Source: Rivularia sp963920925
Lineage (GTDB): Bacteria > Cyanobacteriota > Cyanobacteriia > Cyanobacteriales > Nostocaceae
Direction: 5' to 3'
NCBI RefSeq assembly: GCF_963920925.1
Contig: NZ_CAWUDI010000012.1
Coordinates: 62,001 to 126,000, forward strand
DNA: 64,000 bases
The number at the start of each line of letters is the position of its first letter. The stretch's first letter is position 1. The notes beneath the pieces were generated by a model, which saw nothing but the letters and a program-made list of their open reading frames with translations, was not told the DNA's origin and did no database searches. This document shows positions 36,701 to 44,909 of this stretch, piece after piece. The position numbers were made by a program, and so were the translations under genes.

Positions 36701-37344
36701 ACTTGTCCGCTAGTATCATTTTGGCTGCGTTGAATTCTTAATGCTTCTTCAAAAGATTTAAGAGATTGCGATGTCTGATTTAATTGATTGTAAACTGTAC
36801 CGATAATATATAAAGTTCTAGCTTGTTGAATAAGATTGTTTTCTGCTTTATATATAGATAAGGCTTGGTTTAGATATTTTAATGCTGTCTCCTGTTGGTT
36901 AATATTAGAATAAGTATTTCCAATTAAAAATAAAGCTTTAGCTTGTTCTGGTGCGTTATCCTTTTGCTGCCAAATATTAAGAGATTGCTTGAAAGAAGCC
37001 AATGCTTGTGGATATTCACTATTTATAGAATGAAGCAAACCAATTAAATTAAGAGCTTTTGCTTGTGCTTCTTTTTCTCCTAAATCCTGCCAAATCTTCA
37101 AAGCTTGTTGGACTTTTTCTAGCGCTATACGTCGAGATTCGGCGGTACCTTGGTTATAAAGTATCTGTGCTTGATTAAAAAGTTGCTTTGCTGTCTTCTC
37201 TTGGTTTTTAGAAACAGCCAGTTGTTGAGCAAAATTTGCCTCTTTATGCTTCGGTATTGCGTTTACAGGCTTTAACGAACATAAAACGGTCAAAAATACT
37301 GCAAACCGGAATAACCTATAGAGCGATTGTTGCCCTTTATTCAT
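33766..37344 (-). CDS. Exported TPR-CHAT protease-like protein
   Basis: 1192 residues. A signal peptide (~1-29: basic start, 'LFRFAVFLTVLC', cleavage near VNA) points to export. About 15 tetratricopeptide repeats of the ALKxxxQAL / GNxYxxxGxYxxAL kind span ~55-690. After a coiled coil (~720-790), the CHAT domain fills the C-terminal ~330 residues, with catalytic His1048 in 'IHFATHG' and Cys1097 in 'TLSACETA'. CHAT domains are caspase-clan cysteine proteases that are activated through their repeats. It lies 78 bases downstream of the caspase-like gene, so the two are likely co-transcribed. Confidence 0.92.
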   Translation of the reverse strand: MNKGQQSLYRLFRFAVFLTVLCSLKPVNAIPKHKEANFAQQLAVSKNQEKTAKQLFNQAQILYNQGTAESRRIALEKVQQALKIWQDLGEKEAQAKALNLIGLLHSINSEYPQALASFKQSLNIWQQKDNAPEQAKALFLIGNTYSNINQQETALKYLNQALSIYKAENNLIQQARTLYIIGTVYNQLNQTSQSLKSFEEALRIQRSQNDTSGQVRTLTSMGLVYTTLGETQKAFDVYNQVLEIERQSNNPIGQSNILNKIGLLQISKGEHQNALQTFEKALQLQQVIPEKLPKNNRLFYFYNQALILTNIATAHSYLGNYQQAVKHSQMARSVIKKTGDRSKEAMILNMTSTIYYLVGNYQQQLAVLKEALELQGAISDSKGQINILGEIAGVHQAFGDYKIALNYYNQALQIARQIKTPSLQADTLSEIAKTYSQLSNYDSSINTYNQALQIYEKIGDKYRSAQTLDAIAGVWYAAKKYELALEKYQQALQIWQQQNIPFGQLVSLLGMTRTYESLQNYTQALDTANQALSISKGQNQIFPAVTYSLMSKVYQAKGDYLKALSFAQKDVSIMDKLGNKLGLANALPSVGKTYSGLKKYQQAINTFNREIKLRQELGDKVGEAEAQYNIAINQRILEKPQIALSRIEDTIKLVENIRSNVDRRQLRTSYFASVQKYYEFYVELLMQLHQKYPSKGYDAQALYVSERARNRSLVELLNEANVDIRKGVNSELLQRERDIQRKYNAAEFKRIQSLKSGYTDKQLENIKQEIQSLLTQLDEVQAQIRDQSPQYAALTQKQQSQKLTLKLPEIQKQVLDDDSVLLEYFLGEENSYLWAITKTGITSYSLPKRADIETVAEVFKKELVKENQVGIPKSGVKLSQMILAPVASQLGNKRLLIAADSVLQTIPFAALPVPEKSSTAPTPLLVNHEIVTLSSASSIAISRNQLKGRKLAPKSIAILADPVFSRNDKRIQGNAQPISDENRGAFDYQQDVCLNLQRLQHTATEAKKILSLLPKPSNGFSATGFAASRESATNKELSQYQMIHFATHGCISEKRPASSGLVFSLIDKTGNNTDGYLRLNDIYNLNLPAELVTLSACETAKGKQVEGEGLIGLSRGFMYAGAKRVAVSLWKVNDRATATFMDKFYTKMLKKGLSPSKALRAAQLEMWNSNKANNQWKAPYYWAAFTIIGDWE

Positions 37345-37422
37345 AATTTTTACTTTCTTTTAATAAGAGAATGTTGTTAGAGCTAGAAAACCAACTGCGA
37401 AGATATTACGTATCAAATATTG

Positions 37423-38628
37423 TTAAATTTGCAAAAGCGCGTTTGGCTTCACATTTCCTTTCACCGTTCCCTCTCCTACTAAGCCTTGTCGAGATTCATA
37501 AATCACTTGAGCAGCAGATTTATTAGTATCATCTATAACTTTGAGCGTGGTACCTGTTTCCAGCTTCCCCAAATCTACTCCCCCCAACCATAGTGTTGCT
37601 TTATTACCTTTTACGTCGGTAACTACTGCATTGGCTGAGGAGTTTGGGTTACTAATAAAGTAAATCGGTTGCTTATGATGTTTACTTCCTAACTTCACTT
37701 CGTATTGAGGAGTTTGGCTAAATTGTTCGGGTAACTCTTGAATTGCAAAGTTGATTGCATCCTCGGGTATAGGAGTATTTTGCTGCCATAAATAATTTGT
37801 CAATAAGTAAGTAAAAGCCCCTGCATAAAAACCATTTAATTGAGCATCTACGGCTAATTGATCGGGTTTTGTTGCAGCCATAACAACACCCTTAGCTACT
37901 CCTTGACGATATAGCTCGACAAATTTTTTACGGGATATATTTAGTTTCGACAACCACTTTTCTTGATATGCTTTTTCTTGAGGAGAAATACGTACATTTT
38001 TACCACCTTCTCTAGCCCTAACTTTAAATTTTCTGGTTGCTGCACCGGAAAAACAGCTATCAAGAACGGCAGTAAAATTTTCAGTTTTAACGGCTGACAT
38101 CAATAAGAATAATGTGTGTCCCATAACATCATCAACCGTTACAACTTGCTCTGGATATCCAATAGGTAATTTTGCATCTACTGGAACAAAAGTACCGCTC
38201 AAACCAAATTTTTTCCCTGGTTCAAAAAGGATAGGTTCGGGATCTTCAACGCGGGAACCGTGTCCGGAATAATGGAATACGGCTACATCCCCCTCTTTTA
38301 CCTGTTTAATTAAATATTCTTCAAAAGCGCCTAAAATATTCTCACGGGTAGCTTCTTTATCTGTCAACGTATAAATATCTTCATGTTTGAAGCCAAAACG
38401 ATGTTTCAGTAAGTGATATTGCAACTTAACGTCATTGACGCATCCATCCAAACGGGCTGCTGCATCAGGATAATCGTTTATACCTACAAGTAGAGCAACT
38501 TTACGTGATGTATTTGCCGCTAAAACCTTACCGTAGTTTGTAGCTCGTTGTTTAATATAGATTTGGTTAAACAAGCCTACAGCCAAAGTTGAACCAGCTA
38601 ACTGTAAAAAATGACGGCGATTAATCAT
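37423..38628 (-). CDS. Caspase-family (metacaspase/orthocaspase-like) protease, Tat-type signal
   Basis: 401 residues. The N-terminus 'INRRHFLQLAG' carries the twin-arginine motif followed by a hydrophobic stretch, indicating export in folded form. The peptidase C14 domain (~42-320) has the dyad His123 in 'FHYSGHGSR' and Cys192 in 'VLDSCFSG', with 'ALLVGINDYP' as the first strand. The last ~80 residues are a strand-rich extra domain. Together with the TPR-CHAT gene downstream it makes a pair of exported caspase-clan proteases, notable because most models place these enzymes in the cytoplasm. Confidence 0.92.
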   Translation of the reverse strand: MINRRHFLQLAGSTLAVGLFNQIYIKQRATNYGKVLAANTSRKVALLVGINDYPDAAARLDGCVNDVKLQYHLLKHRFGFKHEDIYTLTDKEATRENILGAFEEYLIKQVKEGDVAVFHYSGHGSRVEDPEPILFEPGKKFGLSGTFVPVDAKLPIGYPEQVVTVDDVMGHTLFLLMSAVKTENFTAVLDSCFSGAATRKFKVRAREGGKNVRISPQEKAYQEKWLSKLNISRKKFVELYRQGVAKGVVMAATKPDQLAVDAQLNGFYAGAFTYLLTNYLWQQNTPIPEDAINFAIQELPEQFSQTPQYEVKLGSKHHKQPIYFISNPNSSANAVVTDVKGNKATLWLGGVDLGKLETGTTLKVIDDTNKSAAQVIYESRQGLVGEGTVKGNVKPNALLQI

Positions 38629-40089
38629 ACTTTTAGTTTTATTGTTCGGGAATAAAGTGATTAGCTGATTTTTATATAAAGTTTAGAGATATCAAAGGAA
38701 ATAGGTATATCAAACAACTAACAAACTACATTATTCACGATAGACTCAGTAATGTTAAGTGTTATAGAATACAATTGATATGTATTAAACTGAAAAGTTT
38801 ACTTTCTTCCGTACAAAGGGATGCTAATTAAATAATCGTAGAGGAGGGAAAAGGGAACAGGGAACGCCGGATCTGAAAAAGAAAATCCCAGCAGTAAATT
38901 ATGTTAGTTATTTAAGTAGATAATCCTTGTATAGCATACCTTTAAGAGTTTAAAACTCAAGTTTCAGCATTTGGTATGCTGAAGAACCAAAGATTAAAAA
39001 ATGTTCAGTATGGGTAAAGGTTTAGTAGAAGAACAATCTCCATATGTTTTCAACTCATACCTTAACCGTAGCGTTACACAATATAAAATTGTTATTATGC
39101 CAAATTATAGAAAATACTATGAAGAAAATTAGCGGTATTACAAGGAAGTCAGCAATTTTTTCAGCAAAGATTCTGCATTTCATATCGTAAACTTGTTAAT
39201 AAGTATTATCTGTAGAAGGTACATTTTAAATTTGTTATTAGTGTATTGCAGTACGCATTACCGAAAGCTACTTACCAAGTAAATGATAGTCATTTTCAAA
39301 AGCTTATATTGTGAGCTTTTTATACTTAATGAAACTAAGATAACTAAAATTATTTATTCTCAGTTTTGTAGTCTTACTTATATTGCGTAATCAGTAGTTA
39401 TCATTATTACTTGCTTTCTTGTAATTATCCAAGTACTATCGCACGGGAACGTGCGAAGTAGCAAATTAAAAATTACAATTACTGTAGTGTTTACGCTACT
39501 GTCCTCTCAAAAAAAGTATCTTATACGTTTGCTAAAAGCACCTGCGACCACTAAGTTAAAACGAAAACAATTCCGATTGACGCAGTTCTACTGATACATC
39601 ATTAAATAAATCAAGTTAATGTAGTTCCACTGATAATTAAAAAAAAGGATTATCTACTACATATTTAAAATAACAAATCAAAATGTAATTATTAATTATT
39701 TTGATAAATTCATTGATAATTACTCGCCAAAAGTTGATTAATAGCTTCTAATCTTCGTCTTTGATAAGACAGCGATGCAATTGCATTTCCAACGTTCCGA
39801 CCAAACTATATAACGTAGTTTCAGTCTTATTTATTCTTTATTTGATTATTCAAGAATACAGATGATATCTAAAATATTGAAAGTTTACTTATATTCGCTG
39901 TTTTCCTTGCAAAGCTATAAATTGTATGTCTTTATTGTATGTATAAATTGTTGTGACTTTAGCTGAATTTTGATTCAATTAAAGTTGAGCTAAAGCGAGA
40001 AGGCTTGTTGAGTAAGAATAAGTTCACAACTCTTGTCGCAAAGGTTTAATGAAAGTGAGATTTAATTTTAACTATGACTCGAACTCAAA
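38629..40089. other. Gene-free region between the protease cluster and the FtsK operon
   Basis: About 1.46 kb, AT-rich, with no supported gene on either strand. Small hairpins are TTCAGCAT/ATGCTGAA (38963-38983) and TCGCACG/CGTGCGA (39439-39456). Near 39580-39640 a near-direct repeat reads GTTCTACTGATA / GTTCCACTGATA. The operon promoter and any cis transfer or partition site for the rightward cluster could lie here. Confidence 0.5.
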
Positions 40090-40491
40090 ATGAATTGCGA
40101 TGAAAATGTAATTTATACCCAAAAATCACTTGCCCAAAGATATGGAATATCAATTGCTGCATTGCAGTATTGGTATCCATTTGCGGGAATAGTTAAGCCT
40201 AAGAAGCGAGGAGGATATTTTGCTTTAGATGCAGTTCAAACAGCGGATATCTTTTATGTAGCAACCAAGATAAGGCGTTTGACTCACGAGGAATACTTGG
40301 AAAAGGTAATTCCTGCGGGCGGGTTAAATAAATTTATGATGCAGGTTAATGGAATTAGTTTGTACGATTTCTTAACCAAACATATTCCTGACGAAGAAAA
40401 AGAAAACCCGATTGTAAAAGTTGTAATTAAAAGGATAGAAAGAGATGAAGCATATCAACGCAGTAGCTCAGGATTTGCAAACCACGCCTGA
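40090..40491 (+). CDS. MerR-like HTH protein
   Basis: A 133-residue protein opening the rightward operon. The N-terminal ~55 residues ('YTQKSLAQRYGISIAALQYWYPFAGIV' then 'KKRGGYFALDAVQTADIF') form a MerR-type winged helix: an HTH reading a tip, then a wing. The middle has 'TKIRRLTHEEYLEKVIPAGGLNKFM', and the C-terminus is helical. As the first gene it is the natural regulator of the operon. The next ORF starts 46 bases before its end, which points to strong packing. Confidence 0.6.
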   Translation: MNCDENVIYTQKSLAQRYGISIAALQYWYPFAGIVKPKKRGGYFALDAVQTADIFYVATKIRRLTHEEYLEKVIPAGGLNKFMMQVNGISLYDFLTKHIPDEEKENPIVKVVIKRIERDEAYQRSSSGFANHA

Positions 40492-41026
40492 AATAATAAG
40501 CAAGGTGTGCCAGAAGCTGGAACTAAAAATAAACAAGGATGATACCCTTAAACCAGATGTAGAGCAACAATTAATTCAATTAAAAGAAGTAGCTGCTGTT
40601 GAAAATATGTCGTTGGAAGAAGCTGCCGATTATTTATTAGAAATGCGTAACGAACGTTCTAGTAATGAACACACATTTGATGGGAATGAATACATCCAAC
40701 AAAGGTTTGGGGTAAATCCAGAAGAATCGGAGTCCAATAGCTTTGTTAATGTTTTGCATTCGGATGTAGAGAGGGGAAAGCAACTTGCAACATTGCGTCA
40801 TAAAGTAGTTTTAGAAACTTCCACTTTGATGTTGGAGGATATGTTATTTAACGGAGTTCAAGAACCTACGACGGAATTAGAAGAAAACCAAAATCGTGTT
40901 TACAAGCGTATCGATGATGATTTTTTCGGCAAAGTCAATTGGGGGGAGGAACCGCATTCCGAGTCGGGGAAACAATCTCAACAATTAAAATCACGCCCCA
41001 AGACAAAATCCTTGCCAGGGAAGTAA
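40445..41026 (+). CDS. Hypothetical protein with an N-terminal HTH-like region
   Basis: 193 residues. ATG 40445 has AGGATAGAAAGAG just upstream. The N-terminal ~75 residues contain 'VAQDLQTTPEIISKVCQKLEL' and 'SLEEAADYLLEMRNE', both of which look like short HTH-type helices. The rest is acidic, with a Ser/Gln/Lys-rich tail. It overlaps the previous gene by 47 bases and the next candidate start by ~88. Function unknown; a DNA-binding accessory role is inferred. Confidence 0.5.
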   Translation: MKHINAVAQDLQTTPEIISKVCQKLELKINKDDTLKPDVEQQLIQLKEVAAVENMSLEEAADYLLEMRNERSSNEHTFDGNEYIQQRFGVNPEESESNSFVNVLHSDVERGKQLATLRHKVVLETSTLMLEDMLFNGVQEPTTELEENQNRVYKRIDDDFFGKVNWGEEPHSESGKQSQQLKSRPKTKSLPGK

Positions 41027-41286
41027 TCGAAGAATTAATGCCGATATGTGATTCCTATCTTGTTCAAGCTACTAATCAATACAGAATTGCAGCGATGCAG
41101 GGTATGGGAATTGTATGTTTGGGTAACTTTAGTGGGATGGTAGTGGGGCTAACATTATCTCCCCCACCATCAATTAATATACCCAAAACTATCGGTAGTT
41201 CGCTGTTTGGGGGATTTATTGGATGTGCGATCGCGTTTACTTTATTACTCAAAAAAACCAGGGAGTTTACCAGTGAGAGCAATTAA
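40939..41286 (+). CDS. Small two-helix membrane protein
   Basis: 115 residues if TTG 40939 is used; ATG 41038 would give an 82-residue product and less overlap with the previous gene, so the start is uncertain. Two hydrophobic segments ('MGIVCLGNFSGMVVGLTL' and 'IGSSLFGGFIGCAIAFTLLL') are joined by a Pro-rich turn. It is a probable inner-membrane component of the operon's apparatus. No family was recognised. Confidence 0.5.
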   Translation: MGGGTAFRVGETISTIKITPQDKILAREVIEELMPICDSYLVQATNQYRIAAMQGMGIVCLGNFSGMVVGLTLSPPPSINIPKTIGSSLFGGFIGCAIAFTLLLKKTREFTSESN

Positions 41287-41500
41287 AGATTTTTTAGTAA
41301 ATGTTGGTGGTGGAATAGCAACCGGATGTGGGATTAGTGGATTTATCGGACAAATGATGGGAGTAGGTGCCACTCTTGCTTTGAATCCACTGTTGTTGTT
41401 AATGGGTGCGGTTGTTGGTGGAGCGTGGGTGTGTATATTGCGTTCGTCCTTTGCAAAGTATTCCGCAGAACCATTATACGTAATAGTTGATAACGGGTAA
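41273..41500 (+). CDS. Small Gly-rich membrane protein
   Basis: 75 residues from GTG 41273, which overlaps the previous stop by 14 bases. Two hydrophobic segments ('VGGGIATGCGISGFIGQMMGVGATLAL' shortened here by position as ~10-36, and 'LLLLMGAVVGGAWVCIL') are glycine-rich, as in pore- or hairpin-forming membrane subunits. The family is unknown. Its packing suggests co-synthesis with its neighbours. Confidence 0.5.
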   Translation: MRAIKDFLVNVGGGIATGCGISGFIGQMMGVGATLALNPLLLLMGAVVGGAWVCILRSSFAKYSAEPLYVIVDNG

Positions 41501-41505
41501 ATGCC

Positions 41506-42333
41506 ATGCATCTACTTCCAAAAAGAGATAAATATAGTTCGAGCGATAGCCCTGGCGTAGTTAGAAAGCGTAGTAGAAAAATTGATATTGTGCTATGGGT
41601 ATGCTGTGCCACGGTTGGGTTAGGTTCGGTATTGGCAGCAGCCGCAATCGTGGTAGGCAGAAGTGGCGAAGTACCTTCTACTATTTCTAATATCACCCGC
41701 GCCAAAGAAATAGTAGAAGCTAGAAGAAGGGTTTACATCGAAAAATTGACCCGCACCGATTTCAACCCCGACGAGTTACAAAATTACTCTGCCGATGGTG
41801 GTGTTACGTTAACAGGTTGGCGGCAACTCAGCGCAGCGCAGTGGTCTGGAGAGATTTTACAAAATATTAATAACCAGCAAAGTAACGAAAGGTCGGCTTT
41901 CTTTAGATTGCACCACATGGCAGCACTGGCAATTACCAAGCAAGATGCGATGGATGCTCTGGTAGAAGTTGCAGCGGGTAATAATACTTTTACTTACAGC
42001 TATACCAAGACTGATGGTACTAAAGTTGAACAGCGATTGAGTACAGGTGGTGCAGCGGTATTACTCTTAGGTAAGTTGGAGGCTATCGATTACGCCGAGA
42101 ATTTACAAAATAGACCTATTGTCGATTTGAACCAGATGGTCACGCAAATCCAGACGGTGCAAGAACCCTATGCTTTATCTCAAGCTAATTATTTGAGAGT
42201 TCAGGGTTATAAAGATCCCGTGCGACAATTATCAGAAGTGCCGATAATACGCCAGCGAATAGCGGAATCATTGCGTTTAAGAAGATTGAAATTACAGAAG
42301 TTGAAAGAACCATTACAAGACAAAGGAGACTAG
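41506..42333 (+). CDS. Single-pass membrane protein of the FtsK operon
   Basis: 275 residues. A basic cytosolic N-terminus ('VVRKRSRKIDIV') leads into one membrane helix ('VLWVCCATVGLGSVLAAAAIVV', ~30-50), with the remaining ~220 residues probably on the far side. That region is helical with a 'TLTGWRQLSAAQWSG' motif and no catalytic signature. Its size and topology resemble bitopic scaffold proteins of transfer machines, but no homology to VirB8 or VirB10 is claimed. Its stop overlaps the next start by one base (TAGTG). Confidence 0.55.
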   Translation: MHLLPKRDKYSSSDSPGVVRKRSRKIDIVLWVCCATVGLGSVLAAAAIVVGRSGEVPSTISNITRAKEIVEARRRVYIEKLTRTDFNPDELQNYSADGGVTLTGWRQLSAAQWSGEILQNINNQQSNERSAFFRLHHMAALAITKQDAMDALVEVAAGNNTFTYSYTKTDGTKVEQRLSTGGAAVLLLGKLEAIDYAENLQNRPIVDLNQMVTQIQTVQEPYALSQANYLRVQGYKDPVRQLSEVPIIRQRIAESLRLRRLKLQKLKEPLQDKGD

Positions 42334-42806
42334 TGAATGTGTATATCAAATTATTGGGAGCAGGTATATGTTTCGTGCTTTCTTTATTCAATATATTGGG
42401 GGCAATGCAGCAAATACCCGTGAAAACAACCGTGGGTGACTCATCGCGTCCCGCCGTGGCGATGATGAAACCTCCGGGAGCTAACTTGAATTTGCTATCG
42501 GGTGGGGTGTTTTTTGCAGCAAGTATCGGATTAATTGCTTGGGCTATTTGGGAATACAACTCTAATGTTGCTATTGACACGTCTGATGTTCCTGTTGCAC
42601 CAGTTATTCCGCCAATGCCCGACACCGATATCCAAACACCCCAATATTTGAATATTGAAACTACTCAATTGCAAGGAGGTATTAAGTCTAAACCCTTAAA
42701 TCAAAATATAATTCCATTCCGCCGTACCGCCGATGGTAGCGTGCCGATATCGCAAGACGAGTTCAAGAAAGTTTTAGAAGAAGAAGATTTTTGGTCAGAC
42801 AAATAA
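42333..42806 (+). CDS. Two-helix membrane protein
   Basis: 157 residues from GTG 42333, with AAAGGAG eight bases upstream. Two membrane helices ('LLGAGICFVLSLFNILGAM' and 'LLSGGVFFAASIGLIAWAIW') flank a loop of ~35 residues. The C-terminal half is a Pro/Thr-rich linker ending in an acidic helix. No family was recognised. It is part of the membrane set of this operon. Confidence 0.55.
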   Translation: MNVYIKLLGAGICFVLSLFNILGAMQQIPVKTTVGDSSRPAVAMMKPPGANLNLLSGGVFFAASIGLIAWAIWEYNSNVAIDTSDVPVAPVIPPMPDTDIQTPQYLNIETTQLQGGIKSKPLNQNIIPFRRTADGSVPISQDEFKKVLEEEDFWSDK

Positions 42807-42816
42807 GAGGTAAATT

Positions 42817-43326
42817 ATGTCAAATAATAGACGTAGAGATTTTAATGCTGACTATTCCCAACCCGGCCAACTTGCGACACAGCAGCAACTAGCGCAAATG
42901 TTGCAGTCGGCTCAACAGCAGCAATACCAGCAGCATCAATATCCAAATCAACAACCAACTACCATCAACGTGGAGCCAACTGCAATGCAGCGCGAACAAG
43001 TTACCGTTCAACACGTAAACTCTGCTTCAAGACCAGATGTAAATAGGGTACCGGAGATATATGTACCCGTAACAGATATATGGAAAGCGCATAGATTTCA
43101 CCCCCACAACAACCTGCGCTACTTTTGGTATATTTTTTACTGGCTCAAAGATGTAATTTCTTCCCCCGTCGGAATTGCATTAGTAATGTTGTGGTTGGGT
43201 ATTGGTGGGATAAACTTTATGCTAAATGGGAGTTATTCTGGTCCTGGATACGTGCAGAACCAAGAAATAAAGATGACACCGGATAACTTACCCAATCTAA
43301 CCCCAGTACTCGACATCGTTGACTAA
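42817..43326 (+). CDS. Gln-rich bitopic membrane protein
   Basis: 169 residues. The first ~55 are Gln/Asn-rich and look disordered ('QQQLAQMLQSAQQQQYQQHQ'). One membrane helix lies near the end ('SSPVGIALVMLWLGIGGINFML', ~120-140). The start has GAGGTAAATT upstream. The low-complexity tail could serve as a flexible linker or polymerising segment. Function unknown. The stop overlaps the next start by one base. Confidence 0.5.
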   Translation: MSNNRRRDFNADYSQPGQLATQQQLAQMLQSAQQQQYQQHQYPNQQPTTINVEPTAMQREQVTVQHVNSASRPDVNRVPEIYVPVTDIWKAHRFHPHNNLRYFWYIFYWLKDVISSPVGIALVMLWLGIGGINFMLNGSYSGPGYVQNQEIKMTPDNLPNLTPVLDIVD

Positions 43327-43577
43327 TGTTTGTCCGCACTACATTTTGGTTGGTACTATGCCTATTCTTCGTTGATATAGCCCAGCCAGGACACTTTAAG
43401 TTTTGGCAGCCTAATATTGAACTATCCAACATTAATTTTAGGTTGCCTTTCCTAAATTCTAAGAAGAATACACCTACAATATCCCCTCAAAAATCTTCTA
43501 CTTGTCTCCCACCAGACAATGATTTAGAAGCAATACTTCAAGCAAGATTCGGCTGTGACAATGAGACTTCTAATTGA
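43326..43577 (+). CDS. Small exported or lipoprotein-like protein
   Basis: 83 residues with a signal-peptide-like start ('FVRTTFWLVLCLFFVDIAQPG') followed by a Pro/Ser-rich mature part ending in a short acidic helix with cysteines. It overlaps the M23 peptidase frame by ~17 bases. It probably resides in the periplasm or outer layers. The family is unknown. Confidence 0.45.
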   Translation: MFVRTTFWLVLCLFFVDIAQPGHFKFWQPNIELSNINFRLPFLNSKKNTPTISPQKSSTCLPPDNDLEAILQARFGCDNETSN

Positions 43578-44181
43578 TTTTACTACTACCACCGATAAGG
43601 AAGAAAAGAAAACAACAGTAGTAAGGCCATCAATTTCACCCGATTGGAAATATGCTTTTGCTACTTTGATTTTGTGCATGGCGATCGCAATTCCCTCTTG
43701 TTCTGAATTGTTTGATTCTCAACAACCAATACGGTTACTCCAACAATTTGCAAAAACTGCGAACGATGCTATTGAAGGAGTTGGCATAGCTTATCCGACA
43801 ACTAAAGGTTTACCTACCACCAGTGGTTTTGGTTGGAGAATTCACCCTCTTACTGGGCTACGTAAGTTTCATTCTGGTATTGATTTTGGTGCCCCCAAAG
43901 GTACTCCAATTTATGCTTATCAAGCAGGCGAGATTAAACTTGCTAGTAGGAAAGGTGGTTATGGGAAAACCGTTATTATCAATCATGGTGCGGGATTTTC
44001 AACTCTTTACGCTCACGCTAGTAAAATTATCGTGCGGAAAGGAGAAAGAGTTGCATCGGGACAAATGATTGGCAGGATAGGAAGTACGGGATTTTCAACA
44101 GGACCTCATCTGCATTTTGAAGTGAGGGTTAACAATAAGCCAGTTAACCCACGTCCCTATCTACAGCAATTTGGGAGGTAA
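43561..44181 (+). CDS. M23 family peptidase (LytM-like)
   Basis: About 206 residues from ATG 43561; GTG 43555 is an alternative start. One membrane or signal helix ('YAFATLILCMAIAIPSC', ~33-50) anchors it. The C-terminal ~125 residues are an M23 zinc metallopeptidase: 'FGWRIHPLTGLRKFHSGIDFGAPKG' with the H-x3-D metal pair, 'LYAHAS' and the closing H-x-H in 'GPHLHFEVR'. Such enzymes cut cross-bridges in peptidoglycan. In this operon it would open a path through the wall for DNA transfer, which is inference from context. Confidence 0.9.
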   Translation: MRLLIDFTTTTDKEEKKTTVVRPSISPDWKYAFATLILCMAIAIPSCSELFDSQQPIRLLQQFAKTANDAIEGVGIAYPTTKGLPTTSGFGWRIHPLTGLRKFHSGIDFGAPKGTPIYAYQAGEIKLASRKGGYGKTVIINHGAGFSTLYAHASKIIVRKGERVASGQMIGRIGSTGFSTGPHLHFEVRVNNKPVNPRPYLQQFGR

Positions 44182-44183
44182 AA

Positions 44184-44909
44184 ATGATTCGTCCCTATCA
44201 CGTTACTATTGCTTCTATTTTATTGCTAACTTCATCTTTATTTGGATTACGGATTTCTAAAACTTTTAGTTACGTAATCCCAATTCATAGAAGTAATAAT
44301 GTGGAAGAATTGTTTACCAATATTGATAGCATTGGTAATCTTGCAATCTGCCGCGCGGAAGGAAATTGCGACGATAATGGTAAATTTACATCACTATATT
44401 ATGGTCACATTGACCCATCGAAATTAGGTGGTAAGCGAGTATTAAACCAAGGGTTTTGTAGCGACTACGGGAAAAGTAAAGCTGGTGATATAGATGGTGC
44501 GAATCGTGGTTGTTTGCATAGAATCAATTCAAGATTGTCAAGATTAAGTAAGCTATTTAAACAACATAATATTGATATAAATCAACACAACGTTGCTTTT
44601 ATCAATGCAGTTGATTTATGGAACCAAGCTGCACCTAGAGTAAGCGATAATTTTCCTAAATTTTATGCAGCAAATATTAATAAAGGATTATCAAGCAATG
44701 ATGCGATTCGTAAAGCAAGAGTTGATGCATTTAATTTAAGTGCAAATGGTTTATTCAATATTTGTGCTAGGGAGCCGTTTTATATAAACAAACTTTCTGC
44801 TTATCCTCGGCATTCAACGCAATGGAAACGTAACTGTATTGATATCGACCAAAACCGCAGACGGTTGGCGATTAAATCCGTATTAACTAATCGCGGGGTA
44901 ATTGAGTGA
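44184..44909 (+). CDS. Lysozyme-like exported protein
   Basis: 241 residues with an N-terminal hydrophobic signal ('VTIASILLLTSSLFGLRI') and a GGGAGG ribosome-binding site. The pattern 'AICRAEGNCDDNGKFTSLYYGHIDP' resembles the A-x-x-x-E-G...GH-x-DP motif of phage and plasmid lysozyme-like proteins, which would make the Glu the catalytic acid. The remainder is helical with several cysteines. With the M23 peptidase just upstream it would give a pair of wall hydrolases. The glycosidase assignment is by motif resemblance only. Confidence 0.5.
   Translation: MIRPYHVTIASILLLTSSLFGLRISKTFSYVIPIHRSNNVEELFTNIDSIGNLAICRAEGNCDDNGKFTSLYYGHIDPSKLGGKRVLNQGFCSDYGKSKAGDIDGANRGCLHRINSRLSRLSKLFKQHNIDINQHNVAFINAVDLWNQAAPRVSDNFPKFYAANINKGLSSNDAIRKARVDAFNLSANGLFNICAREPFYINKLSAYPRHSTQWKRNCIDIDQNRRRLAIKSVLTNRGVIE

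Noticed and set aside
38629..40089. Candidate transfer origin or replication origin in the long gap
   Set aside because: Only short, unrelated hairpins and one near-repeat were seen; no iteron set or conserved motif supports an origin.
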